Program-made: the position numbers and the translations under genes
The notes under the pieces: generated by a model
Told to the model about the DNA's origin: nothing
What the model saw: the letters and a program-made list of their open reading frames with translations, nothing else
Database searches by the model: none
Shown here: one piece after another, positions 1-12,142 of the stretch
Layout of the letters: every line of letters begins with the position of its first letter
How positions within the stretch are numbered: the first letter of the stretch is position 1
Assembly: GCF_001039355.2 (NCBI RefSeq)
Contig: NW_019775025.1
Location: 296,437-360,436 of the forward strand
DNA from: Lingula anatina
Lineage: Eukaryota; Brachiopoda; Lingulata; Lingulida; Lingulidae
Length of the DNA: 64,000 nt
Direction: 5' to 3'

Positions 1-1030
1 TCTTGAAAATAGACTTTTGACTAGCTGAATCATAGTTCTAAACCGTACCAAATGGCACCGTTCGCCCTCTAAAATACCAAAATTTTAGAACCCCTCGGCA
101 AGAGGGGGGGGAGATCGGCTTCGCATGCACGGATCCCCACTTCAAATAATCCTGGTTCCGCCCCTGGAATGTGACGTGACTCTCCCCTGTAAATAAACTT
201 GTTCACTAGAGAAATTTTTTTCGCAAGTTAATTGGTCTGATCGGTGGTTTGTTTGTTATTTCGGTGAGTTATGATGTGAAAAGGCAAAATACAGGAGAGT
301 TTAAATCAAAGCCAGTAGAGAAATTTACGCAAAACGTTATCGATGCTGGGTGCCCTTATAAACGACTGAAGTCAGCTTTAATAGAATCATTGGACATATT
401 TTGTGGCGAATTAAGGTTTAAGTATCCACTTTCTGTTTCCATAAAACCCGTATCAGCAAGAGAATCATTTGTACAATGTAGGGGCTGCGCAAAACTTAAT
501 TGTTAGTAAAGACAAACCAATGTCAAATTTACAATATCAAAAACCATTCCCCGTTGATTTCTCTAAGAGACCAGTAAACGGGCGGTTTAATTTTGGCTTG
601 ATAATTGGTTAAATGTATTGTTCGGTTCAATACCAAACGCTTAATGATGTGATTCATCTGTATTTCAGTGTCAAAAGTTTAACGACATGGCGTACATTTA
701 TATTTCTGTAGGCCCGTATACATTGTGAGTAGCGGTAATTGCGTAACCTTTCGGTCACCAATTCGGCATCGTATATTAGGACTCCTAGCAAAAAGCGATT
801 CTTCTTTATATCAATAATGTTAAACCAAAAACATTATCCATAACATAAAATTGAATTACAGTGACTGAGATCTTTTTGCCGGCCGTACCGTCTCGAGTAT
901 GGCATTAATTTTTTCTCCTTTTTTCACAAATTTTGGTATGGTCACCATGCTGTCGTGACCGTCTCTCTATATCTATCTCTCTTTCTCTCTCTCTCTCTCC
1001 CTCTCCCTCCTTCTCTCTCGTCACTACCAG
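1..1030. other. Upstream region of gene 1, no assignable gene
   Basis: No exon could be joined in phase here. An open frame at 249-506 has no family resemblance and no splice support. A pyrimidine-rich run (CT/TC microsatellite, about 960-1018) sits just before the first acceptable exon of gene 1 and may be its polypyrimidine tract. The start codon and any signal peptide of gene 1 are probably left of the window or in an exon I could not recognise. Confidence 0.5.
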
Positions 1031-4000
1031 GAGTAGAATTACTACTCATAAGTGCCAATCCATGTTTAATTATTACAACAAAAAAAAAATCATCTGCAGC
1101 GCAGCCAAGCAGGTCTGTAAGTTGTAAATTCATTCTTCTTATTCCTCTTTTATATCTCTTCTCTTTTTTCTTCTTCTGCCTTTTAACAAAGGGGCAATTT
1201 CCGACGCAGGCTCCGTTAGGTCCAAACTTTTCAAGCTAAAAAGTTTGTCTCTCCAGGCACGCGGCCGTACCACTCCACGACGTACACCGGTAACAGCGCC
1301 GTCAGTATTCATAACCATGCTAACTACGACCGCACCATAGGGATGGGAGAGTTCGTCGCCGTCTTGAACGGGGTGGAGTTCCGGACCAGACATAACGATT
1401 ACAAGTTCGTCATGCCATGCCGGAGAAGCAAAGATTTTCACTGCACGGAGGATATCCCTTTCCCTGATGTGCCATCAGAGGTACTGTTGGCATCGTTTTC
1501 TGATAATATTTATTAATTTATTAATATTATCTACCAAGAATTTTAATGTCAGTTCAAATGTGCAAAATTATAATGGGCGCAGTACAGAAGCCTTAGTCCT
1601 ATCAATGTATTATTTTACCTTTATTTCTCTGTCACTTCATTTATTCTTTTGTGTGTCATTTTTTTTTTCATTCTTTGTGTATATATCAATCTGTTTTAAT
1701 TCAGGTAACGGATAAAGCCACTGTGCAGGAACAGATAGCGGAGATGAAGGAGTGGTTCAAAGCCTGGAAAAATCAAGACGAATCTCACAGAGATTACACT
1801 AAATACTTCAAACCCAACCTTTGTTACTTAGAAGGAGCCTGGATGAAAAGTTCAGGTAACAAAGATAATGTTATTTTATAAAAAAAGTTTTTGATTCTGT
1901 CATTTCATGAATTTCCATAAGGCATCGTTAAGTATTTGAATATGAATTAAATCCTTAAGCATTTAAAAAAATTCTCTGGAAAATATTTTCATAGGTTATT
2001 GCATACTATATCCAATCAGTGGCGAAATTAGTTCACTAGGTTACATGTAGCATTTATTCAATTAGTTCAATTTTAACTGGTTCCATAAACATCTGAAAGT
2101 GTTTTCATTTTCTGAAACATGCTCCTTTAGCATCTCTGGAAGAATCCTTCGACAGTGACCGCCACTTTTTGGACGCCACGGACTGGTTTGACCTGCACGA
2201 GAAGGCTCGCTTCAGCGCGTACTCTGGTCGCAAGGACAACCTTGAGAACTTTGCCTATCTTCCCGTCATCATTTCCGGTCTCATCAACGGCACGATTCCT
2301 GAGCTTGCGCAGTGGAACTACCGGATATTATGTCATCCTCTGAAGCAGGACATACCGTTCAGCCACTTCCGGACCGTGGACGACCTTCATTCCAGAATGG
2401 CCTACAAATCCAACATGGCTGAACTAACCGAGTCACGAAGGGCAAGGTAGGCTTGGATACATTTTTCAATAACTCGATTTAACATTGAATTTTTAGAGCA
2501 ATAGATATTTTTTTAATGTCAAACTTATTTTTCTATCTATGTGATTGTTATAATGATTTTCCCATCATTTGAAAATTTGTTTGGTTATCCGATTTGAGTG
2601 ATAAGAAAATCTTGCTGTGAAGTGATGGCAGTGCTGCGACTTTCTCGTTTTGGAGAATCAAAGTTAAGGATAGGCTCAATTTTTATATTCGTAAATCTTT
2701 TTTCAGATAACATTTCCTTAATATCTTCAGATTCCAGCTTAACCCAGAAAACAAAGAAAACTGGGGCGAAGAGCACGTGTATGCTCACAGCTTTCTAGAT
2801 GAACTCATGGAACAGGTGCCCGGAAAAGACAATTACGTCGCAAACTTGACGGACGACATCTTTGGTGACACGGCCTTAATTTTAGACCAGGGCGAAAGAG
2901 ACAACGACGTCTTGAATGCAGGTTACTATCATCGCTGGTTTAAAGTGGCGAAAAAGGTTTGTTACGTTATATTTGGGATTGACGATATTTATTTACGATC
3001 TTGTTTTTATTCTTTTCTACTAAAATGCATAAGCTACTCTTGAAGTGTACGTCTTGCTCTTTGGGTTTTGAACTTTCCTTAGAAAGGGTTGGAACGTTGG
3101 GTACTTTATGTAGAAAAAAAGATTTTTGGCGAGACCAAGTTTGGTTGCGACATGACATCAAGGTCGATCAAGATGTATGCGTTCACCATTAAAAGCATTT
3201 AAAATGTGTCTCTCTGGTAGAATTATAGGGGTTTAAACCAAAATAAATAATAAAAAAATGCTAACAAACATTTTCTTCTCGCAGGGCGCAAACGGCCTCA
3301 AGAAGTTACATCGAGGTTTCTCAGATCAAAACATTTTCATGGCTATGACGTCACAGGAGAAGGTGGCCGGCCTAGGGATTGAAGAATGCCCTAAAAAGCG
3401 ATCCAAGAAGCAAGGTTAGCTGTGAATTATATTTTTCGTACATTATGAGAAGGATTGTTAATAACTTGGGCGATTTGCGCAACTTTGAAGTTGTTATTCA
3501 GATTAAGATTCTTTTGCTTTTATGCTTTTATTTGCTTTAACTAGCAAACGATACCACTATCTATATAATTATTGCATGAGAAAGTAAATTTGCGTTTATA
3601 TTTTTCGAACACCCGGCAAATACACACACCTGTAGGTGTAAGACATTCGTCATATACAATGGCAGGTTTTTTTACACACCACCAATACAGTCACCACAAG
3701 TCTCAGATATCATGTAGTGTTATTATCAAACTTACAAGCCCCCCCCCCCCCCCCCAGAGCTCTGCCCACAAAAATCTGATTTCTGTTGCAGTATGCGAGA
3801 GAGTAGAACAGAAGTGGACCTATGCTATCCCCCTGGAGGTCGTGTATTCAACGCCTCTGAGTTCCTGGAACCCTTACAACCTGCACTTCAAAGGAGACGC
3901 CAAGTCCGACCTTGGGAAGACTGTGAGAGAGGGGCCAAACGGTAAGAACCGTGGATTTAGAGAGGTGTCTGGTGGATTTTGTGCAGACATTGTATTCAAA

Positions 4001-6731
4001 ACTGTGAACCAATTTATTCAGTATACCGTAAGTCTTAAAAGTTCAGATATGACTCCATTTTAAATGACCGTTGCGCTGTGAAGACCACAAGTTCCGCTTT
4101 TTCTTTGTGTAGACTACGCTTTTAAAAAAATTATATGCACATTTTTATTGAAAGAGATATTTATGCCCCCCAAAGTTTGCAATAGTACATTTTAATACAT
4201 GTAGCTACATCTTTAACTATATTAATTCAATTTGCCCTCCTCCCCCTTCAAAAGGATCTGTCCGTAATGGAAAGAAGGAAGCCAACTTGGCATTTGATGG
4301 TACCAACGATGCCCTGTACTACCACACTCCGGTGGAAATATTCTTTACCAACGGGGACAAGGACGCTGCAGACACCGTGAGATATGGAGGCGTTGGAGTC
4401 TTGGACAGACAAGGTACAGTGATGATAAAAGCTACAGTTACGCGTAAAAGTCTTCTTTTTATGTACTAGTGTTTTTTTTTTTTCAATATTTGAAGGTTAA
4501 ATGTTACGCCATGAGAAACATTCGCGTCGGAGTCCTGGACAGACAAGGTACAGCAATGATAAGAATTACAGTTACACTTTATTAATTGAGTTGATTGAAA
4601 CGCCGTGAGATATCTGGTCTCTAGGTCCTGGGCACACAATGTACTGTAGTATAAGTAGGCCTACATGTATTATTATAACCACAGTAGAATTAATATTAAG
4701 GTGCTTTTTTTCATAAAAAAAAGTACAGTCAAAACGCGCCATCGATATTATGTCATTAGGTACTGTTATCTATCTATCTATCTATCTGTCTACCTGCCTG
4801 TCTGTATCGTCTGTCTGTCTCTATCTATCTATCTATCTATCTTTCTATCTATCTATCTATATTACGTGTTCTAGGGGAAGTGAGATCACTAGACGCATCT
4901 GGTTTCCGAATTGAACTTAACATAGATGGTGTTGGTGAAATTCGTCAGCGATGGCCCATAATGCCCGTGTCGGTAGAGGGCAGCACCATCATGAAGGAAA
5001 TTGAAGCTCTGAAGGTATGACAAAGGGTACTCTTTCTATCTTCGTCTTATTGAAACATTTAATTTTTTCGGAAGAATGATAAAAGTGAATACGCTGTATA
5101 TATGAACCTCTTGTATGCATTTTTAAATTTTGTTCTAAAATTAATACTGAATAATAATACTTGCAACCCATGTGTTGGATCTCATTCAGAACAGTGGACT
5201 AACAGATCCGCGGATCAAATATGGCTGACCCACTTGAATTCTTGTTGCTTAATCCCCGCGGGGAATCTATTCGGTGTCTAGGCAGGAATTAAATGGCAAG
5301 CCTTTTTAGTGGGTCGCCATATTTGATCCGCGGTTATGTTAGTCCGCTGTTCTGAATGCAGCCTTAGAGTTTAGTTATACGTACACATGCGCACACACAG
5401 TTATCTGGAATATCACTCAAAACATTTCCACCCTCAGGATATGGTCATGAAGCAGCGGAAATACATCGACTTGTATCGCCAGAAGCCTCTAGCCGCCCTG
5501 GATGGCGACAATTCTACCTTTCAACGGGACATAGTGCTGGAGACGACGGCCGCCACGGAGGATCCGCCTGGATATCATACCCACATGTTAATGACCTTTT
5601 ATCATTCGTCCATTTAATTGATATGGATAACTCCTATACTGGAACTTACAATGTACATTTAGCAGCTGACAGACTTTGTGGTATGAACCTGAGAACTTTC
5701 ACTAGGTAAATGCTGTCGGTCAGTTGCTAAATATACAAGTTCCACATATCGGTGTTTTTCATATTTATTCATTCTTATTCTAACAACATTCACACATTTA
5801 TTCGGCCATTTATTTATCATTCATCACGTATTTGTTTATTTATAAGAAAGATACTTTATTTGGAATCTATAGCCTAAAAATTGGATTGATTTTATTTTCA
5901 TTGATATAATTATTTTACCGTGGTATCGTAGAGCCAATGTTACCCATACACAGTCACGTTCCATTCTATCCATGTGATCCAACGCACAGCCCTACCCGCT
6001 TATCTTTTTTAGTAAAACTGAGGTTTCCGCGATGCCATAGCAAGTAAAATGCACTGCAGGAAAGTAATTGACGCTGTTGCTCTTCTTTTTCCAGTCGGAT
6101 AGAAAATATAATTGTTAAATACAAAATTAATATTTTTTTTCAGAGTTCGACTGACACCAGACCAAGTCAAAGCAATGAAAGAAGAGGGACAACAAGTCAA
6201 AGTCACAACGTCAACCGACATGGGTCATTTTCACGAACTTCGGGTTAAATACGCCAAGCGTTGTAACTGTTTTCTTATTGTTAAGTAAGTAACAGTTCTT
6301 GAATTGTAAGATGTAAAATGTTAAATACTAGTATTTTTCATACAGAAACACTTTTTGTCAGCTTACTGTCTTAACCAAGATATTATTTTGCTCATGCCTT
6401 GTACTAACTAATCTATAACTTCTTCCCGTGGCGGCAGTTGTTTTGTCGCTTATCTATCACTGGCTTGTATTGTGCTAGGTGTGACAGTATTTTTGAACTT
6501 GTATTTAGCCTGTTCTCCATGTGTCAGGTGAGAAAGTGTCATAAAATTGTTATAACTGTGTTAGTTGTGACACCTGTGTTAGAACTAATTTATATCTTGT
6601 TCTCGTTGTTTTAGGTGTGACAGCTGTGTTAGAACTAATTAATATCTTGTTCTCGTTGTGTAAGGTGTGACCAGACCAGGAGTCACTGTTGGGATGGACA
6701 CAAGGCAACCCTTACACCAACAACTAAATAA
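1031..6731 (+). CDS. Gene 1: uncharacterised multi-exon protein with C-terminal His-rich module (5' incomplete)
   Basis: Function unknown. Exons, all phase-consistent: 1031-1116 (tentative), 1257-1480, 1705-1855, 2131-2446, 2731-2956, 3285-3414, 3792-3941, 4255-4413, 4875-5014, 5438-5586, 6144-6284, 6665-6731 (stop). From 1257 this gives about 617 residues. The acidic/aromatic N-terminal two thirds include WFDLHEKARF, an NLT glycosylation site and SSWNPYNLHF. The exon at 5438 supplies a stretch of helix-like sequence. The C-terminus has paired His motifs: HTHIVRLTPDQ, then GHFHELRVKY, a CNC, and finally CDQT..HCWDGH. The HxH/GHxH pattern resembles a His-rich motif I recall from bacterial secreted proteins (memory only) and suggests metal binding, which is inference. 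A poly(A) signal AATAAA lies at 6763-6768. The tentative first exon rests on a strong GTAAGT donor and on completing a TGC codon across the junction. A secreted or extracellular-matrix protein is plausible, but no signal peptide is visible. Confidence 0.8.
4374..4655 (+). repeat. Tandem repeat copying the end of a gene 1 exon
   Basis: The last part of the exon ending at 4413, with its donor and about 30 intronic bases, is repeated in diverged form at about 4506-4572 and more weakly at about 4600-4655, a spacing of about 110-130 bp. Both the GGAGTC.TGGACAGACAAG core and the following GTACAG donor recur in the second unit. Confidence 0.6.
4770..4861. repeat. (TATC)n/(CTGT)n microsatellite
   Basis: Runs of tetranucleotide TATC interrupted by CTGT and CCTG units, in the intron just before the exon at 4875. 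No coding content. Confidence 0.9.
5176..5366. mobile_element. Palindromic MITE in gene 1 intron
   Basis: Two arms of about 60 bp form an inverted repeat. Each arm contains CATTCAGAACAG.GGACTAAC followed by GGATCAAATATGGC and a GACCCACT-like end. The element has no coding capacity and fits a non-autonomous foldback DNA transposon. It shares its arm sequence with the element at 40961-41140. Confidence 0.8.
6558..6657 (+). repeat. 50-bp minisatellite, two units, in the last intron of gene 1
   Basis: Two 50-bp units (6558-6607 and 6608-6657), each beginning GTxTTAG.TGTGACA, then GTGTTAGAACTAATT and TATCTTGTTCTCGTT. The second unit carries an acceptor-like TTAG followed by GTGTGAC, almost the same as the true acceptor of the terminal exon at 6665. 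The homologous array in the duplicate (11837-12135) has six units. Confidence 0.9.
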
Positions 6732-7276
6732 CTGAGAGATTGGAGAGGTTTTCTTCCGGGAAAATAAACCTGTCAAAAATATTTCCATTATCTTGACCAA
6801 AGACCAAATATAATCAGTTATAGATGGCACAGGGAGGAATTATTGATATTTTCATTTGTTATTTGTCAAAATAGTAGTCGACTTAATCAGTTACTCAGTA
6901 ACTGTAACTTATTCATTTTATGACGCTTAATTAGTTTTAGCTGCGTTTTTGACATCTTTTCACTAGCAAATGAAATTCCGTGACAGAAGAAGAATGTAAT
7001 GTGAAGAAAATTCTACACGTGGACATGAAGGATTTAGAACTGCATTGTAGTTAGTTTAAGACGATTACCATATATAGTCATCTTGGACCAATTAGGTTGT
7101 TGTATGTTCTTTTTCAGGTTTGCAGTGTACGTGGAAAACAGATTTTTCATTATCTTGAATAAAATCTGCAAAAACTGTGTCAGGGTTTCTTTCATTTTTT
7201 ATTTATCCTTTTTTTTTTTTTGCTTCTTACAGCTTGTCCACGGGTTATGGCACACATTTTGTGAAATGTTATTTAC

Positions 7277-7621
7277 TTAAAGGGATAATAACTCTTCGTA
7301 TGAGATCTATATTTCACAATAAAATCATTGTGAATAACTCATAGATATATAATATATTCTGTTTTACCACAAAAACGGCAGTTAAGCTATTTTTTCTGAT
7401 ATCTGAGCTTGTCTTTAGATCACGTGACCTCCACTGTTGGCTATACTCTGTTAAAATCTCTTAAGAGATTTTAACAAAAAACCAAACTTTTTAGAAAAAA
7501 ACCAGGGACTAACTTTGAATGTAAAAATGGATTCAGTAACCATTGGTAAGTATGGGAATATTGTTGTTTACTCCAGGAAAATTCATTTTTTGGCCAAAAC
7601 GAAGAGTTATTATCCCTTTAA
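7277..7621. mobile_element. 345-bp MITE with TTAA target duplication, copy 1 only
   Basis: Terminal inverted repeats begin AGGGATAATAACTCTTCG at the left and mirror this at the right, each flanked by TTAA (7277-7280 and 7618-7621). A 26-bp perfect palindrome lies inside at 7450-7475. The paralogous site in copy 2 (around 12765) lacks the element, giving a natural empty site. A TTAA duplication is typical of piggyBac-type transposition. The element encodes nothing, so the source family is inferred. Confidence 0.85.
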
Positions 7622-7706
7622 CTGTTTTTCCAATTACTGTTGATTTATTTCCTTATTGGTGAACACTATATAGTATAAAACAGTACACATAATAGGGCAA
7701 GTCTAG

Positions 7707-7708
<2 letters not shown>

Positions 7709-7767
<59 letters not shown>
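7709..7767. repeat. (TA)n microsatellite
   Basis: About 29 TA units. The equivalent place in copy 2 (about 12860-12875) holds only a short TATATA run, so the tract expanded in copy 1 or contracted in copy 2. Confidence 0.95.
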
Positions 7768-7770
<3 letters not shown>

Positions 7771-8109
7771 AAATAAAATGTGTGTGTCACTCATGTGACT
7801 GGGTTGTTCCTTTTTTTATGAAATGGCCCCTATTTTGTTCTTGAATTTGTCATCGTCATTAGCTGAATATACACTTAAAAATTTGCAACTGAGCGCCCGA
7901 GTGGAGTCAACAAGAGCGTCGGCAGGTGGAGGTATAAGTTGTCTTCATCTGTTTCAACTCCCACCTTCCACCTCCATGATACAAACCCAGGGGTCTTCGG
8001 AGTTAGAATGACACCCCTGGGCAAAGGGGGAGGGGGCGGAAAGGTTGAACCTTCTCCATTGTAAATGTCCCGATTTCGTGAGTTGAAATCCTCATTGTTT
8101 ATTTTACAG

Positions 8110-8410
8110 ATTTAAAAAAAAGATAAATGCCGCGATGCGAACCGACTGAAGCTGGACACGCTTCAATAGAAAAACAAGCTTTCAAGAAAAAAATGGAGGA
8201 AATAGTGTCATTATATAGACTCGATGATTCAAGGGTTACTAGAGGATTCAAATAGGGAAGGAACTAATGTCGATGAAATTACAGTACTGTTTCGGTTTTT
8301 AATGTCCGAATTAAAGATACTCTCGATAAACTTATTGGGCGTGAATTGCCGTATGACCACGAAATTATATATATATATTATCTCATTAGAAACGAATGAA
8401 AGCTTGAATT
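8110..8410 (+). pseudogene. Decayed coding-like block, copy 1
   Basis: Translation gives peptide-like stretches scattered over frames, for example KDKCRDAN.LKLD, KQAF.KK, NVRIKDTLDK and GRELPYDHEII, interrupted by stops and frame changes. The same fragments appear in the duplicate at 13220-13505. Source gene not recognised. It may be a broken exon or retrocopy, or chance. It lies about 350 bp upstream of the TATA box of the small secreted protein gene. Confidence 0.35.
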
Positions 8411-8735
8411 TTAAATGATGAAAGTTAGATATAACATCATTCGAATTAATGCTCAGCATTTTCCCGTTTTAACTGTTATTATATTCAATTGGATTCATCA
8501 CTTTATGTCAATTGTAATTATGTTGTAGAGGGGCTCTCTATTAGTTCCTTCGTATGGCAAAATACTTTAGGAGTGAAGTCCCGGGTGCGTCGGTATTTCC
8601 TAATCACTTCATTAGACTACTACATTTGGGGCTATTATACGTTTGATTGAGAGTAATATACCGGTTTTCAGTGGCTTAAACCGATAATATCCAAATAATT
8701 TTATGCCGTGCCCCATTAAAGGAACTCGCGTATGG

Positions 8736-8744
8736 TTTATATAG
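8736..8744 (+). promoter_or_regulatory. TATA box of small secreted protein gene, copy 1
   Basis: TTTATATAG lies 93 bp upstream of the start codon at 8829. It is conserved at the same place in the paralogue (13846-13854), as is the following GCGGGACATAGAATAGAG. Transcription probably starts about 30 bp downstream. Confidence 0.7.
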
Positions 8745-8828
8745 CGGGACATAGAATAGAGAGCCAGTTACATTGACAGCCGTCAGAAAGGAGACAAGTA
8801 CAAACTTTGGTTGAAGACCTGGTTGAAG

Positions 8829-10589
8829 ATGAAGATTTTACTTGTTGTCATTTGTGTGGTTGGTGCTGTGTTCGCAGGTATAGTAAGAGCATACTTGTAC
8901 CACAGAAAATTTAAAAAAAGGAAAAATAATTCTTTGAAGTTTTAGCCAAAAAAATTCACAATTGCGAAGAAATATTTTTGTTCTTCAAAGCAATATCTGT
9001 CCATGGCTTTATTAGTTTTTTGGTCCAATTTTCACACACTATAAACACGTGAAAACACAAGTTTACCGTAGTGCCCCCCATTTTGCAGTCACATCGACAT
9101 CGGTACTTTTTTATTTTTAGAATTTTGTGTATTTTAAATCGTTTGCAGGACAGTGCCCCAAAACGTGCAAGGAGAAAGAGGAAGAATTTGACGCTTCACC
9201 TAAAAAGCCTGGCATGGAACGGCCAATCTGTACCCCTGAGGGCACGTTTGACAAGAAGCAGTACCTTGGGGCTGGGTGAGTTGAGAGATTTTCACGCCTA
9301 ATATTATTTATAGTTGTTAATATGGTAGGAGAGGCAGAAATTATTTGCTTGGTTCATTAATTGTTTGGTGTTGGTGGCGGAGCGACAGTCACCCCGAGTT
9401 GTTGGAGCAGGAACACCTTGACGACCGAGCGGCGCGATAGATTGAGAAAATGCTGAGATAGAGACTTGAGCGCGGTTAGCAATTATTGAAGGTGGGGTAA
9501 ATACATGCACAAGGGCTCGAATACAGGTAAAAACGGACACATATATACTGCGTATACAAACTCACAAATACCCATGCAAGCAAACACACGCAAGTACACG
9601 CACTCACACACGTGCATGCACACACCCTGTTCTCTTAACACAGTTTAGTAAAATAATCTGACATCCTTGTCTAAAAAATTACAGTAAAACAGTGGGCGGC
9701 AAAGTATGGCCAGTTCCCGGGCAGTGGTGTAATCTAGCTTTGTATCGTTCCAGGAGTTATTGTGTAGACGAATGTGGGGTTGAACTGGCGGACTATGAAT
9801 CGAAAGATAGATGGCTCCCTCACGACTGCAGTGAGTATATGCGTTTATGTTTTATAACTGAACCGTTAATATTTTTAAATAAGATCGTAAAGTCGGTTGA
9901 CGACATGTTCGTAATCTCGAGCGAGGCTTGTTGCTTTACGGGACCTGCATTCCTCTGTCTTGGCTTAAGGTTAAACTTTCACCAACGATTAGTTTCATTG
10001 CAATTACTATTCCTTGGTGGCTTCGCCCATCCCTAAAATTTAGAGTAGGCCGATGTGCGACATTTCTTTTAGAAAATCTTTATTTCCCAAAGTATCGTAG
10101 GTTAATCTGTCCAAAAGAAACATGACGTTATTGTGACGTCATTCACCGCTTTGGTGTTGCTCAGACGTCAACATAACGTCGTGTTGTTGCTTCATGTGAC
10201 TGACCGCAGTTTTTATCTTCTGATTCCAGCGTGCGCTCGTGACAAAGCCGATGCTGGTGTGTACACAAAGCATCCAGACTGCGATAGATATGGTAAGTCC
10301 ATGGCCATCTGTTCAGGGATACTTCAAAGCCAAAGTTTTTGCTGTTTATTGTGTTATTGAAACAAAATTTGGTAGTGTAACATCTGTGTCCGGTGTGTGA
10401 AACCAAGGGTTGTTGAGAATGTTTGCGTGTGGTAAAAATCTGTAGGTGTTTTGAAAAAAAAGGACAATGTTTGTTTTTCGCCTTGACTTTAAATAACCGT
10501 ATTTTAAATCTCTCTCTCTCTCTCTCTCAAGCTAATTTTAACCACTTTTTTAATTTGTAGGGGCTTACGCTGCTCGTCCGAAGGTCTAA
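8829..10589 (+). CDS. Small secreted eight-cysteine protein, copy 1
   Basis: Five exons: 8829-8877, 9149-9275, 9754-9830, 10230-10292, 10561-10589. They encode 114 residues. The first 16 residues (MKILLVVICVVGAVFA) form a clear signal peptide encoded by exon 1 alone. The mature part has eight Cys spaced C-X3-C-X20-C-X17-C-X3-C-X17-C-X1-C-X15-C and ends GAYAARPKV. The even number of Cys fits four disulfides in an extracellular protein. I do not recognise the family, and nothing in the sequence assigns a role. Secreted immune, matrix or signalling peptides are all possible. AATAAA lies at 10711-10716. A tandem paralogue lies at 13939-15695. Confidence 0.88.
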
Positions 10590-10710
10590 GATGAGATGGA
10601 ACACGCCAAAAATTACTTCTGAATCAATAGAACTCAGTGGAAACGAATGAGATCCAATTCTTCAAAAACTGCTGCTTAGATTTAAGTTTTAATGAATCAA
10701 ATATTTATCA

Positions 10711-10716
10711 AATAAA
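10711..10716 (+). terminator. Poly(A) signal of small secreted protein gene, copy 1
   Basis: AATAAA, 122 bp after the stop codon, conserved at 15817-15822 in copy 2. Confidence 0.75.
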
Positions 10717-11836
10717 TGACCTATGATGTGAAAAACTTCGTTGGAGAATAGCAATAATAAAATGAATCTCGAGTAAAATAGTTGTCCATTCACTTTCATA
10801 CTCTTACATCGAATAGGCAACTCTGCTTGATCTAGAATTTAACTTCTTGAGACACGCGTTAAAAACGCATTGTGTTGATCGTCAAACAGAAATGTGTTCA
10901 AAGATTTTTCCATAGTAAACAAATTTTACTTATCCTAGTTGCCTAATTAAATGATGTTTAGGTCTATTGCCCCAATAAAGTATAGTGTTTGCCAAACATA
11001 AAATATACAAATGAACAAAACATTAACACAAAGTTTTGAATTCCTCGCAATACAATAAGCAAAGGTCTTCAAAAGAATAAAAATTTTTTCACATTATAAA
11101 TTTATATTATAATTTATATATTTTAAATTTTCGTCCACTTACATTAACCTTTTTCAAATTCATCTCAATAAAATCGACGTCATCTCTCTCTGATCAGTAC
11201 ACATTGTATACTTTTTCTATAAAACATTGAAAGGACAAAAACTTTGACAAGAAGTGTCACCCCCTAAATGAGAGTAATCAAAGTTATAATGCCTGGTCTA
11301 CTTATAATGTGACTAATGAGTATAAACCCGCTGTACCATGGAACCGTATTGTTGGTCTTTTTGTGAAATTTGATGTTTATAAAATGATACAAGGAGCATA
11401 TCACTCCACAGTCATTTTTCTCCTCCAAAGTATTGGTTCAGTAGGGGTGACGCTTCTATTGTCCAATGTGTGTATCTTGATACCAGTTTTTTCTTCAATT
11501 TTTTTTTTAAATTGTCAGAGTTGGCAGTGAATCAGGATATTCTTAAAATTCACCAAATTCATTTTTATGAAAATAAAAAAATTCTACATAAGTTCCATTT
11601 CCATAACATACTATAAGTTCCTGGCAACATTAACAACTAAATCTAGCTAGATATTACTTGACCTGTAAAACTGTCAATTTATTTGGCAAAACAGAGAATA
11701 TTCTATGTCCGAAATAATTTCTAGGAGTGAAATATCACCGGCAAAATAGGGACCTCTTGTTTGGAATGAAATCCATCTCAAACACAACAGGTGATGTTTT
11801 TCCAGCCCTGCAGAGAATTTCTAAACTGGTTCCACT
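10717..11836. other. Intergenic DNA between duplication copies
   Basis: AT-rich. Positions up to about 11290 have a homologue downstream of copy 2 (up to 16382). From about 11290 to 11836 the sequence is not matched elsewhere in the window. No exon, RNA or terminal repeat was recognised. Confidence 0.6.
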
Positions 11837-12135
11837 GTGTTAGGTGTGACAGCTGTGTTAGAACTCATTTATATCTTGTTTCCATTGTATTAGGTGTGAC
11901 AGCTGTGTTAGAACTCATTTATATCTTGTTTTCATTGTGTTAAGTGTGACAGCTGTGTTAGAACTCATTTACATCTTGTTTTCATTGTGTTAGGTGTGAC
12001 AGCTGTGTTAGAACTTATTTACATAGTGTTATCATTGTGTTAGGTGTGACAGCTGTGTTAGACCTAATTTATATCTTGTTCTTATTGTGTTAGTTGTGAC
12101 AGCTGTGTTAGAACTCATTTATAATTGTTCTTATT
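11837..12135 (+). repeat. 50-bp minisatellite, six units, copy 2
   Basis: Six units (five of 50 bp, one of 49 bp), each with GTGTTAGGTGTGACAGCTGT followed by GTTAGAACTCATT and TATCTTGTT..CATT. Every unit keeps a TTAG-type acceptor-like site followed by TGTGACAGCTGT, which in gene 1 phase would read CDSCV. The array ends directly at the orphan terminal exon. Confidence 0.95.
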
Positions 12136-12142
12136 GCGTTAG

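Noticed and set aside
249-506. 85-residue open frame
   Set aside because: No splice sites fit gene 1, no recognisable motif, and its length is not remarkable for random DNA.
955-1239. Hydrophobic Leu/Ser-rich frame resembling a signal peptide
   Set aside because: The apparent hydrophobic leader is the translation of a CT microsatellite, and its phase does not join the exon at 1257.
11837-12135. CRISPR-like regular repeat array
   Set aside because: Units are contiguous 50-mers without unique spacers in an intron-rich animal genome; a minisatellite explains it.
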